Numbered from the stretch's first letter, positions 38,340 through 47,347 are shown. The stretch is 56,235 bases of DNA from Candidatus Aminicenantota bacterium (GCA_026416195.1 JAOAFQ010000004.1:1-56235), one strand, 5' to 3'. The notes: generated by a model from the sequence alone, not told the origin. Translations and numbers: made by a program.

Positions 38340-38581
38340 GGTTAAACCTCCATCAGATTTATTTTCCTAAAAATAAAACTTAAATTTATCTTCAATAGAT
38401 TGGCTTTGTCTTTGTCCATATTTAGGATTAATAAAAACCCTCGCCTCTTCCCAAGAGTTTTCAATCCTAACTCCTTTCGACTTGAAAGCTGATAATGCTG
38501 ACGAGCAAAAAGTTTAATCGTCAGGCCTGTTGAAGTAAATATAAAAAACTAAATCTTCTGTCAAGGAAATTTCTTCTCTTT

Positions 38582-39007
38582 TTAATCAGTTTTTTTGGAT
38601 TCAAACTCAGCCAGCGTTTCCGCATAAATAGGTGGAATTAATTTTAAAAGAGGCACTAGCCGAGAAGCTTTAGCCATATTTCCAGAGATTTTAAGTTTTC
38701 CAGAAATAAGAGTGGCAAAAATATCCTTTTTCCCAGACCAAAGTTCATCAAGCGTCGAGGCGGCCATTTCTAAAGTTAAATCAGGTTCAGGTCCTTCTTC
38801 CCCAAAATAAGACCTTGGGGTGGAGGTTGAAGGCTGGCTCATCGATTGAGCATCAATTTTTATCGAGGCCTTAGGCTCAGTTAATCGAATTTGAAGGATA
38901 AGGTCAGAATTTTTCAGGGCCGAACATGCTTCAAAGTGCGAACCAACTTTATCTAAAAAAATCTCGAAAAAATTTCTAACTTCTTGTTCATCTTTGAAAA
39001 TCGCCAT
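38582..39007 (-). CDS. SCP2 sterol-binding-domain-like protein
   Basis: PDLTLEMAASTLDELWSGKKDIFATLISGKLKISGNMAKASRLVPLLKLI. Confidence 0.75.
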   Translation of the reverse strand: MAIFKDEQEVRNFFEIFLDKVGSHFEACSALKNSDLILQIRLTEPKASIKIDAQSMSQPSTSTPRSYFGEEGPEPDLTLEMAASTLDELWSGKKDIFATLISGKLKISGNMAKASRLVPLLKLIPPIYAETLAEFESKKTD

Positions 39008-39033
39008 TGTTTCCTCCTTTAAAATTTTTAAAA

Positions 39034-39324
39034 TTAATGAACAAAGCCAACCGGTGGGGGCATATCGGCTGGAGTTATTGGTCCGTATTCAGCTTCATAG
39101 CGTTGAACATTAGCTATTAAGGCCTCCATAAAACGTTTCGCATGGGCTGGGCTTAAAATTAATCGAGCTACTAATTTCCCCATAGGGCCATCAGGAAAAA
39201 TAAAGGCAAAATCAAAAATAAATTCCTCTCGAGAATGACGAATGGCTGCTAAATTAGAATATTGGCCGAGGGCCACATTTTCATCGACCTTAATATCAAT
39301 TTTCTCGATCTTCTTTTGCTCCAT
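39034..39324 (-). CDS. DUF3467 family protein
   Basis: ENVALGQYSNLAAIRHSREEFIFDFAFIFPD ... ARLILSPAHAKRFMEALIANVQRYEAEYG. Confidence 0.85.
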   Translation of the reverse strand: MEQKKIEKIDIKVDENVALGQYSNLAAIRHSREEFIFDFAFIFPDGPMGKLVARLILSPAHAKRFMEALIANVQRYEAEYGPITPADMPPPVGFVH

Positions 39325-39385
39325 CGATTTTCCCTCCCGTTTTTATCTTATTTTAAAACAATTTTAAAGCCAATTAAAAAATATC

Positions 39386-39414
39386 TTTACAAAAGCATTT
39401 TTGTATGATATAAA
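39386..39414 (+). promoter_or_regulatory. Putative sigma70-type promoter of an intergenic RNA
   Basis: TTTACA (39386-39391), 17-nt spacer, TATAAA (39409-39414); predicted +1 at about 39421. Confidence 0.55.
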
Positions 39415-39420
39415 GTATAT

Positions 39421-39500
39421 GGCTTTCTCGGGCGGGCTGGAGAAAGCCCCCACCTTTTTGGTTCCCATCATCAACCCCCCTTTTGCTGACAACAGCCCGC
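39421..39500 (+). ncRNA. Candidate structured small RNA with hairpin-loop pseudoknot (3' end undetermined)
   Basis: Stem GGCTTTCTC (39421-39429) / GAGAAAGCC (39440-39448); loop GCGGGCTG (39432-39439) is perfectly complementary to CAGCCCGC (39493-39500). Confidence 0.45.
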
Positions 39501-39565
39501 ACTTATAATGGATTTTCCCTCTCGCTTGCTTTCTATTCGGTCAAGCAGGCTAGGCCTAGATTGAA

Positions 39566-40483
39566 TTAATTGATCGGCTCCCCTTCTGGGTAATCTTTTA
39601 AAATTTCAGCCGGAATTTCCATCACCTTGGTCCAACCTCCCAATCTTTGGAGAACCTGGGGTGAAGTCAGAGGTCTCTTTTTTCCTTTTTCAATAAGATA
39701 GACAGGCCTGTTGGCGCCGCTTCCAAGTTCCATAACTAAACAACCTTCAAAGTTGAGATCAATCAGCTCACCATCAGGTAAGCTGGAAAGAATTTCATCG
39801 GAAACGATCGCCAAATATTTCCACGGGTCCTTCCCTCTCTTCTGGTTATAGTTATAGCGATAAAGGCTTTCGAGATTTTTAAAGGCCCGACGGACATACA
39901 GGCCAGGCCCTCGACGCTCAATCATATAAACAGTCTGATTCGCGCCCTTAACATATTTCTGATGAAGATAAGCCAAATTATCTTCAACCGGCCATGAGGA
40001 AAACTCACGATCTAACCGATCAAGAAGTCGACGACAATCACCTAGAGCATAGGGTACAAGACTTGATTCGCGCATTTCTTTTTCCAATTCATAAAAGAAG
40101 CGAGTAAGATAAATAAAGGCCTGAAAGAGATTGGTTCTCAAATATTGAGTCGAAAAATAACCCGATCTTTCTTCAGTCAATCGGATAAAAAGTCGGCAGG
40201 AAGCGGCAAAGGCTTCAGCTTTAAATAAGATAGCTTGCTCCTTTTCGGTAATCAGACCCCTTCGGCCTTTAAAATATTGAAAAGTATCTTCCGCTAAAGC
40301 TGTGGCCAATTTTTCTAAATCGATGGCCAAATTAAGAATAGCGGTTCGACGGTCAGCCGCCATGGCCGCTTCTATGGTCACTCTTGGAAGACCAGTAAAA
40401 CAAAAGAAAATAAAAAAGCTAAACCAAAACCTACTGAAAGGAAGTTTAAAAAAGAAAATTGGTTTAAAGTTTAAAACCTTCAT
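39566..40483 (-). CDS. Secreted hypothetical protein with duplicated C-terminal VYxIExG...PxGExI repeat
   Basis: Signal-like N-terminus; C-terminal units VYMIERRGPGLYVRR...DEILSSLPDGELI and VYLIEKGKKRPLTSPQVLQRLGGWTKVMEIPAEILKDYPEGEPI. Confidence 0.75.
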   Translation of the reverse strand: MKVLNFKPIFFFKLPFSRFWFSFFIFFCFTGLPRVTIEAAMAADRRTAILNLAIDLEKLATALAEDTFQYFKGRRGLITEKEQAILFKAEAFAASCRLFIRLTEERSGYFSTQYLRTNLFQAFIYLTRFFYELEKEMRESSLVPYALGDCRRLLDRLDREFSSWPVEDNLAYLHQKYVKGANQTVYMIERRGPGLYVRRAFKNLESLYRYNYNQKRGKDPWKYLAIVSDEILSSLPDGELIDLNFEGCLVMELGSGANRPVYLIEKGKKRPLTSPQVLQRLGGWTKVMEIPAEILKDYPEGEPIN

Positions 40484-40757
40484 TTGATCATCCTCTAAAA
40501 TTTTTTCTTGTTGGAAATAATTTTAGAATTTTTTTAATTTTAAAATTATTCAAAAAATAAAAAGAAATATAACCAAATAAATCTTCCCACCTACTTGTCA
40601 ACTTTTTAATTTTTATTTCTCCAATAAATAATTTCAGTTTTTTATATTCTAATAAATTTCTTGGATTTCAGCTATTTAGTTTTTTAATCCCCATTGACAT
40701 TCCCAATTGAATCAAATTAATTTATTTCATCTTCTTGTCTCAGGTTAAGGAGGCAAA

Positions 40758-41246
40758 ATGAAAGCTAGAAGAGCTTCCCAGGCAAAAAGACCGACTGACG
40801 CTTCCCTTGCCCGCCGCTACGAAAATATTTGGAAGCAATTAAAAGATATTGTCGCCAAAACTGAAAATAAAATTTCGAGGATGGCTACCGTTGTCGCTCT
40901 CCTACACCATAAAATGCCTCATTATTTCTGGACCGGGTTTTATTTTCTAGATAAAGGTGAACTTATAGTCGGTCCCTATCAAGGAACTCTGGCCTGTCCG
41001 GTTCTGGAAAAACATCGAGGCGTTTGTTGGACAGGAATTCTCAAAAGGCAAACAATTATTGTCCCAGATGTCCATCAATTCCCTGGCCATATTGCCTGTG
41101 ATCCCCGGTCAAATTCCGAAATCGTTGTTCCTCTTTTCAACCAAAATCAAGAACCTTGGGCTGTTCTTGATATTGACAGCACCCTTTTCAATGCCTTTAA
41201 TCAAATTGACCAAGAATGGTTAGAAAAAATTGTTACTTTAATTTAA
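40758..41246 (+). CDS. GAF-domain protein, free methionine-(R)-sulfoxide reductase-like
   Basis: FYFLDKGELIVGPYQGTLACP, RGVCWTGILKRQTIIVPDVHQFPGHIACDPRSNSEIVVPL; three expected Cys positions present. Confidence 0.85.
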   Translation: MKARRASQAKRPTDASLARRYENIWKQLKDIVAKTENKISRMATVVALLHHKMPHYFWTGFYFLDKGELIVGPYQGTLACPVLEKHRGVCWTGILKRQTIIVPDVHQFPGHIACDPRSNSEIVVPLFNQNQEPWAVLDIDSTLFNAFNQIDQEWLEKIVTLI

Positions 41247-41281
41247 AAAGTAGGCTTGGACTTCGTTTCTCTTTGGTCTAT

Positions 41282-42151
41282 CTATTTGTTAATTGGTGAT
41301 CGATTTTTTTTTTGGCGATGTTTAATAATATGCCCAGCTACTTCTTTAATAATTTTAACTGCAGCGGCAGCTGTTATCCCGGAAGGGTCTCGAGATGGAT
41401 TAAGCTCAACTACATCAAGACCAACAATATTGGCCTCTAGTTCATGAAGTAAATCAAAAACTTGGCGAGTTGAAAGACCTCCAGGTTCATGGTGAGCCAC
41501 TCCTGGAGCAAAGGCTGGATCCAAAGAATCAAGATCAAAGGAAATATAAAGGGGGTTGGTGAAATTGAGGCGGGGAATAACTTTTAAATCTTTCATCTCA
41601 ATCATTGTTACCCCATATTTCGACGCTATTGCTCGCTGTTCAGCTGTAGCGGCTCTTATTCCTATCTGAACCAGCTTTTTGATCAATCCAGCCTCTAAAA
41701 TGCGAGCAAAAGGGCAAGCGTGGGAGAGTCGGTCTCCATAAAGGTCTGGATAGAGATCGGGATGAGCATCAAAATGAAGAAGATCAAGATGATGAAAATA
41801 TTTTGAAAAAGCTTTAATTATAGGGAAGGTAATTGAATGATCTCCTCCCAGAATAATGGGTACAGCCCCTTGGTCAAGAATTCTAGCGACAGCTTCTTCA
41901 ATTTGGATAAAAGTCTTATCGACATCTCCCGAAGTATCTACATCACCAAGATCGACTATTGTTGCCTCAGTTTCTAAATTAATCCCCAATTCAGTAAAAG
42001 GATTTAAAGCTTTGCTCGTTGAGGCCCGTCGAATAGCTTGAGGCCCCAAAGCCGCTCCTTTTAAAAAACATGACTTTTCATCAAAAGGAATTCCCAGGAT
42101 GGCTATCTCATAAACTTCACTTTTTTTTACAGCCCCTCCAAAATCAGTCAT
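41282..42151 (-). CDS. speB: Agmatinase/arginase (ureohydrolase) family protein
   Basis: ILGGDHSITFP, LLHFDAHPDLY, ISFDLDSLDPAFAPGVAHHEPGG, GLDVVELNPSRD. Confidence 0.88.
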   Translation of the reverse strand: MTDFGGAVKKSEVYEIAILGIPFDEKSCFLKGAALGPQAIRRASTSKALNPFTELGINLETEATIVDLGDVDTSGDVDKTFIQIEEAVARILDQGAVPIILGGDHSITFPIIKAFSKYFHHLDLLHFDAHPDLYPDLYGDRLSHACPFARILEAGLIKKLVQIGIRAATAEQRAIASKYGVTMIEMKDLKVIPRLNFTNPLYISFDLDSLDPAFAPGVAHHEPGGLSTRQVFDLLHELEANIVGLDVVELNPSRDPSGITAAAAVKIIKEVAGHIIKHRQKKNRSPINK

Positions 42152-42344
42152 GGTTCACCTCGCTGAGCGATTTTTTCCCTTCTTTTTTAATATTTTTATC
42201 AACCTAATTCAACCCGCAAAGGCCAACCTTTCATCTTTGGATATTCTAAAATCTTCTGATCCATCCTTTTAATCCTATTTAAAATTTTCTGATGATAAAA
42301 AACTTTCCGACAACTGAATTTTTCAACGACCAAATAAATAGAAA

Positions 42345-42374
42345 AGGGGATTTCCTCTTAGGAGGAAATCCCTT
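42345..42374 (-). terminator. Terminator-like hairpin
   Basis: 11-bp perfect stem GGGATTTCCTC/GAGGAAATCCC with 4-nt loop; minus-strand transcript continues CCTTTTCTATTTATTT. Confidence 0.55.
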
Positions 42375-42466
42375 AAAGGAGGGTGGGGGGAGAGGGAGGT
42401 GAGCTCCCCTCCTTTTCACAACCTTTGAACCGCCTTGGATGAGAGAAAGATCAGGTTGTGAACCTA
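42345..42466 (-). ncRNA. Candidate structured small RNA or mRNA leader upstream of the agmatinase-family gene
   Basis: Minus strand begins AGGTTCACAACCT near predicted +1; TTCACAACCT (42415-42424 plus) and AGGTTGTGAA (42453-42462 plus) form a 10-bp pairing that competes with the local AGGTT/AACCT hairpin; ends in terminator-like hairpin. Confidence 0.4.
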
Positions 42467-42472
42467 CCCTCC

Positions 42473-42500
42473 ATTTTAGTCAAATTTTTTCTCTTCTCAA
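42473..42500 (-). promoter_or_regulatory. Putative promoter for the 42345-42466 RNA
   Basis: Minus strand TTGAGA (42495-42500), 16-nt spacer, TAAAAT (42473-42478). Confidence 0.45.
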
Positions 42501-42681
42501 TCACCAGTTAGGGCGAATAACGGGGTGAATTTTCTTCCGCCCTCGGCTAATCGATCCCACCTCTTCCTTCAAAGATTAGGTCGGAGCTTTGTCTTTTGCC
42601 CCTTCTTTTTATTTTATTTAAAATTGCCTTTATTTTCCAGCAACTGCCGTCCTTTTTTATTTGACATCTTTTTTAATTTAA

Positions 42682-42701
42682 TTATTAAAATATTTTAATA
42701 A
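42682..42701. repeat. Perfect 20-nt palindrome in the radical SAM gene promoter region
   Basis: TTATTAAAATATTTTAATAA, starting 15 nt after a TTGACA at 42661-42666. Confidence 0.7.
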
Positions 42702-42722
42702 GGGATTAAAAAAATTATTTTC

Positions 42723-44270
42723 ATGTCTATCTGGAATGAGGGAAGGAGTTTAGCCATGCTAAATAATCACTCTCCCTTCTTGAAGAAATTTTCTCTGTCT
42801 TTAGAAAACAATCAACGTTCTTCCTGGACGGAGAAAATGCTGGACTTTGCGGCACATATCGGGCCAAAGGCTTTTCGTTTTACCCCCTTGAGAAAATTGG
42901 TTGCCTCTAGTTTAGAAGAGAAGCTGCGAAGTTCGGCTCAAAGCCTCTTAGCTAAGGGCGAACACTTTCCTGGGGTGGTTTTAGATAGGCTTGACCTAAG
43001 CTTGGCTATTCTTCATTCCATAGAAAGAGCTTTGGCTGAGGGCCGTCTTGGCGAAAGGTCAGCCAGGAAGTTGCTTCAGATTTTTGCAGGCGATGTCTTG
43101 GTCCGCAAAGGAGAACCCTCGGCTAAACAGCGTTTCCTTGCGCGTCATGGGGTAAACCCACCTGAAATTCTCCTCATCAGTCCAACAAAAGCCTGTAATC
43201 TTCGTTGCCATGGTTGTTACGCCGATTCAGGAGGCACTAATGAAAAACTACCATGGCCTATTTTTGAAAGGCTAGTTGAAGAAGCCCATGACCTTTGGGG
43301 GGCTCGCTTTATCGTTTTCAGTGGCGGTGAGCCCCTCGTCTATCGGGATCAAGGAAAAACAGTCTTGGACTTAGTTAAACAGTTTAACGATTGCTTTTTT
43401 ATGATGTATACCAATGGAACCTTAATTGACGATGAAATGGCTTATCGAATAGGCCAAGTGGGCAATTTAATGCCAGCCGTTTCGGTTGAGGGACTAAAAG
43501 AGCAAACCGACCAGCGACGGGGGCCTGGTGTTTTCGAAAAAATTGTCGCGGCTTTGCAGAGATTGAAACGAGAAAAGGTCTTTTACGGCATCTCTATAAC
43601 CGCTACCAAAGACAACGCCGAGCATCTATTCTCTGATGAAGTTATTGACTTTTACTTCGAAGAAATGAAGGCCAATTTTGCCTGGGTCTTCCATTACATG
43701 CCCATTGGTCGCTCTTTTACTCTTTCTCTTCTCCCCTCCCCCAAACAAAGAATCTGGATGTGGCGTCGGTCTTGGGAACTCGTCCGAAAAAGAAAAATTT
43801 TTATCGCTGACTTTTGGAATAGTGGAACTGCTTCCTATGGTTGCATTGCTGCTGGCCGTGAAGGCGGATACTTGGCTGTTGACTGGAATGGTTGGATCCT
43901 TCCCTGCGTCTTTATGCCCTATTCACCAGTTAATATTATTGAAGCCTATGCTCAAGGAAAAACCCTAGAAGATGTTTGGGCCAATCCTTTCTTTGCTCGC
44001 CTACGACAATGGCAGAGGGAATATGGCTATAAGAAAAAAATAGTTAGACCAGAAGATCGAGGCAATTGGATGATGCCCTGTCTCATTCGCGATCACTATC
44101 AGAAATTCCGCGAGCTTATTAGCGACTTCCAGCTGACTCCTCAAGATCAAAATGCGGCCGCGGCCCTTCAAGATCCAGAGTATTTCCAGGGAATGGTCGC
44201 TTATAACCAAGCTGTAGCTGAATTAATGGACCCTATCTGGAAAAATGAGTATTCAAGGCTTATTTCATAA
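42723..44270 (+). CDS. Radical SAM protein with N-terminal extension
   Basis: CNLRCHGCYA cluster motif, VFSGGEPLVY, SVEGLKEQTDQRRG, C-terminal DWNGWILPCVFMPY. First downstream Met (MLNNHS) is an alternative start. Confidence 0.87.
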   Translation: MSIWNEGRSLAMLNNHSPFLKKFSLSLENNQRSSWTEKMLDFAAHIGPKAFRFTPLRKLVASSLEEKLRSSAQSLLAKGEHFPGVVLDRLDLSLAILHSIERALAEGRLGERSARKLLQIFAGDVLVRKGEPSAKQRFLARHGVNPPEILLISPTKACNLRCHGCYADSGGTNEKLPWPIFERLVEEAHDLWGARFIVFSGGEPLVYRDQGKTVLDLVKQFNDCFFMMYTNGTLIDDEMAYRIGQVGNLMPAVSVEGLKEQTDQRRGPGVFEKIVAALQRLKREKVFYGISITATKDNAEHLFSDEVIDFYFEEMKANFAWVFHYMPIGRSFTLSLLPSPKQRIWMWRRSWELVRKRKIFIADFWNSGTASYGCIAAGREGGYLAVDWNGWILPCVFMPYSPVNIIEAYAQGKTLEDVWANPFFARLRQWQREYGYKKKIVRPEDRGNWMMPCLIRDHYQKFRELISDFQLTPQDQNAAAALQDPEYFQGMVAYNQAVAELMDPIWKNEYSRLIS

Positions 44271-44286
44271 CTTTTTGGAGAAAAAA

Positions 44287-44850
44287 ATGGCAAAAAAAAT
44301 TATTACTAATTTAAAACATTTTCAATATTTTTATCCCTACACTGTAGCTTTGGTGGGCGCTAAATCAGGCCACAAAATTAACTTTATGAGCTGCGCCTGG
44401 CATTCTGCCCTTTCCTTTAATCCTCCCCTTTTCGGGGTTCTCCTTTCGAAAAAAAGATTGACCCATTCAATCATTAGTGAAGCTCGTGAATTCTCCGTTA
44501 ATTTTCTTTCCTATGATCAAGCGAAAATCTCAGCCATCATGGGCCGAAAATCTGGCCGAGAGGTAGATAAAATAAAGCTTTCTGGTCTGCATCTGCTTGA
44601 ACCTAAAAATATCCAGTCGCCCTTAATTGCTGAGGCCTATGTCGCCTTTGAATGCCGTCTTGAAGAAATTCATCCTTTTGGTGATCATGACCTTTTTGTA
44701 GGTCAAATCTTAGCGGTTCACGTCGACTCTGAAGGTTTCAATCAAGAAGGCGTTCTTGAAGTCCAACGAATCCGTCCATTATGTTATCTCGGCAGTGATT
44801 GTTATGTCACGATCGATCCAGAGAGCTTTAAACGAGTTTTGCCTGATTAA
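44287..44850 (+). CDS. Flavin reductase-like (FMN-binding) family protein
   Basis: FQYFYPYTVALVGAKSGHKINFMSCAWHSALSFNPPLFGVLLSKKRLTHSII; start moved to ATG 44287 with GGAG upstream. Confidence 0.85.
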   Translation: MAKKIITNLKHFQYFYPYTVALVGAKSGHKINFMSCAWHSALSFNPPLFGVLLSKKRLTHSIISEAREFSVNFLSYDQAKISAIMGRKSGREVDKIKLSGLHLLEPKNIQSPLIAEAYVAFECRLEEIHPFGDHDLFVGQILAVHVDSEGFNQEGVLEVQRIRPLCYLGSDCYVTIDPESFKRVLPD

Positions 44851-44950
44851 GCTTTCAATTAGGTTGAAATTAACCCTCCCAACGGAGATAATCTTAAACG
44901 GCTATCTTTTTTAAGGTTCAATGATTTAAAGTCTCAGGAAAGGAGGTTTC

Positions 44951-47347
44951 ATGGGGAGCAAAGTTAAATTGATAAGCTCAATTAATTCTTGTGGGCTTTT
45001 AATTATTCTGCTTATTTGGCCATCAATTGTCTTCGGCCATAATTCTTTATTCCTTTCTTCCGATGAAGCTCAAGAGAAAGTTACTCCTTTTAGACTCACC
45101 ATTGACAACATTATGCAAGGAGAAGAACTAGTTGGGACAAGCCCAACTGCCGTGATGTGGTCTTATGATAGCCAAAAATTATATTTTCGCTGGCGAGATC
45201 CAAAAGATAAAACAGCTGGTTTTTATATGGTTAATTTAAAAGATTTAAAACCAAAAGCTACCACCATAGAAGAAATTTTTAAATCACCTCCAATAATCCC
45301 AGCTAGCTTGGGTAGAGGCCAAGCTGGTTTGGGTCAAGCAGGATTCAATCTTCAATTTGATTCAGCTCGGCGTCGGGCCTTAATTGTTTTTCAAGGTGAC
45401 TTAAGATTAATGGATCTTAAAACAGGGAAAATAACTCAGCTCACCCAAACTGAAGCCAGGGAAACGAACGCTCGCTTTTCTTTCGATGAAAAAAAGATAA
45501 TTTTCACTTCCGAAGATAATCTCTATTCTTATAACCAAGAAGATGGAAGTATAAAACAACTAACAACTTTCACCCGACAAAAACCGCCTGCTCAACCAGT
45601 TATGAGCGAAATTGATAAATGGTATCTAGAGCAGCAGAGGACTCTATTTAAAGAAATTGGCCGAGGCCGATTCCCAGAAATGGCCAGTCTTGGAGAGATG
45701 GGGACTAGCCCAAAGAGGCGTTCCTTTTTCTTAGAAAGCAACCAAAGTCTAACTTTGCTTGAACTTACGCCTGATGAAAAACAGGTTATTTTCTTCCTTT
45801 CTGAGCCAGACCCTGAGGTTAAGGAAACTCTTGTCCCCAATTATGTTACCCGAACAGGCTATACCGAAACCATTTCCTCTCATCCCAAAGCCGCTTACAT
45901 TTCTCCTCGCTTGACTCGAGCGGGCCTAATGGATGTAGCCACAGGAGAAGTTCGTTGGCTTGAACTGAATCAAGGAGGACGGCGCATTTTCCCGACCATG
46001 GTCTCTTGGTCACCTAATGGTCAAGACTGTGTGCTTTTGGCTCGGGCCGAAGATAGAAAAGATCATTGGCTTTTTCGAATTGATTGGATGAAAGCCAAGG
46101 CTGAAATTTTAGACCAAGTTCATGATGAAGCTTGGGTTGGCCCTCTGGGTCTAACTAACCTTTTTTGGTCAAAAGATGGTCGACGGCTCTATTATATATC
46201 AGAAAAAGATGGCTTTGCCCATCTCTATTCTTTAACCCTTGATGGCCAAGAAAGAAAAAAGCTAACCTCTGGAAAATTTGAAGTCCGCTCAGCTCAACTA
46301 TCGAATGATGGTCAATTTATTTATTTTTTAAGCAATGAAGAGCATCCTGGAGAGACCCATTTTTATAAAATGCCGATTAATGGGGGTCCTAGAACAAGGC
46401 TTACCTTCCTTGAAGGAATGAATGAAGTCTATCTTTCTCCAGATGAAAAGTGGTTGGCTCTGATTCATTCTGAAACCAATCGGCCACCTGAACTCTACCT
46501 CCAACCTAATCAGCCGCAAGCTAAGGCCCAGCAAATAACTGTTTCGCCAAGTGAAGCTTTCAGGAGTTATCATTGGGCCAAGCCAGAAATTGTTACCTTT
46601 AAAGCTCGGGATGGCTTTGAAGTTTATGCCCGCCTTTACCAACCTCAGTCCTGGCATCCTTCCAAACCTGCGGTTATTTTTATCCATGGAGCAGGATATC
46701 TTCAGAATGCTCACAAGGGGTGGAGCACCTATTACCGGGAATACATGTTTCATAATTTTCTTATGGAGCAGGGTTACCTGGTATTTGATGTGGATTATCG
46801 TGGCAGCGCTGGCTACGGCCGAGATTGTCGCACGGCAATTTATCGGCATATGGGCGGCAAGGACCTGGATGACATTGTTGATGCGGCTAAATTCCTAGTC
46901 TCTCGCTATGGAGCTAATCCTCAGAAAATAGGCGTTTATGGTGGCTCCTATGGTGGTTTTTTAACCTTGATGGCTATGTTCAAGGAACCGGATGTATTTC
47001 GCGCTGGGGCCGCCTTGCGGCCTGTCACTGACTGGGCCCATTATCACCCTGGATATACCGTCGACATTCTTAATTTGCCTCATAAAGACCCTGAGGCCTA
47101 CCGTCAGAGTTCACCTATTTACTTCGCTGAAGGCTTAAAAGGAGCTCTTCTTATTTGCCATGGAATGGTTGATACCAATGTTCATTTTCAGGATTCCGTA
47201 CGCCTTGTCCAACGTTTAATTGAACTCCGCAAGGAGAATTGGGAGTTGGCCATCTATCCAGTTGAGGACCATTCTTTCCGCAACGCTTCCTCTTGGGCTG
47301 ATGAATATAAGCGCATTTTTAAGCTCTTTGAGACCAACTTGAAATAA
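44951..47347 (+). CDS. S9-family peptidase (DPP-IV/prolyl oligopeptidase type)
   Basis: Propeller repeats; GVYGGSYGGFLTLMAM Ser, CHGMVDTNVHF Asp, VEDHSF His; GGAGG RBS. Confidence 0.93.
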   Translation: MGSKVKLISSINSCGLLIILLIWPSIVFGHNSLFLSSDEAQEKVTPFRLTIDNIMQGEELVGTSPTAVMWSYDSQKLYFRWRDPKDKTAGFYMVNLKDLKPKATTIEEIFKSPPIIPASLGRGQAGLGQAGFNLQFDSARRRALIVFQGDLRLMDLKTGKITQLTQTEARETNARFSFDEKKIIFTSEDNLYSYNQEDGSIKQLTTFTRQKPPAQPVMSEIDKWYLEQQRTLFKEIGRGRFPEMASLGEMGTSPKRRSFFLESNQSLTLLELTPDEKQVIFFLSEPDPEVKETLVPNYVTRTGYTETISSHPKAAYISPRLTRAGLMDVATGEVRWLELNQGGRRIFPTMVSWSPNGQDCVLLARAEDRKDHWLFRIDWMKAKAEILDQVHDEAWVGPLGLTNLFWSKDGRRLYYISEKDGFAHLYSLTLDGQERKKLTSGKFEVRSAQLSNDGQFIYFLSNEEHPGETHFYKMPINGGPRTRLTFLEGMNEVYLSPDEKWLALIHSETNRPPELYLQPNQPQAKAQQITVSPSEAFRSYHWAKPEIVTFKARDGFEVYARLYQPQSWHPSKPAVIFIHGAGYLQNAHKGWSTYYREYMFHNFLMEQGYLVFDVDYRGSAGYGRDCRTAIYRHMGGKDLDDIVDAAKFLVSRYGANPQKIGVYGGSYGGFLTLMAMFKEPDVFRAGAALRPVTDWAHYHPGYTVDILNLPHKDPEAYRQSSPIYFAEGLKGALLICHGMVDTNVHFQDSVRLVQRLIELRKENWELAIYPVEDHSFRNASSWADEYKRIFKLFETNLK

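Noticed and set aside
42378-42472. GGAGGGT/ACCCTCC as outer stem of a three-way junction
   Set aside because: One arm falls between the inferred -10 and +1 of the minus-strand promoter, so it would probably not be in the transcript; kept only as an alternative.
46328-46849. 173-aa minus and 115-aa plus ORFs inside the S9 peptidase gene
   Set aside because: Lie within a strongly supported catalytic-domain gene; no recognisable domain.
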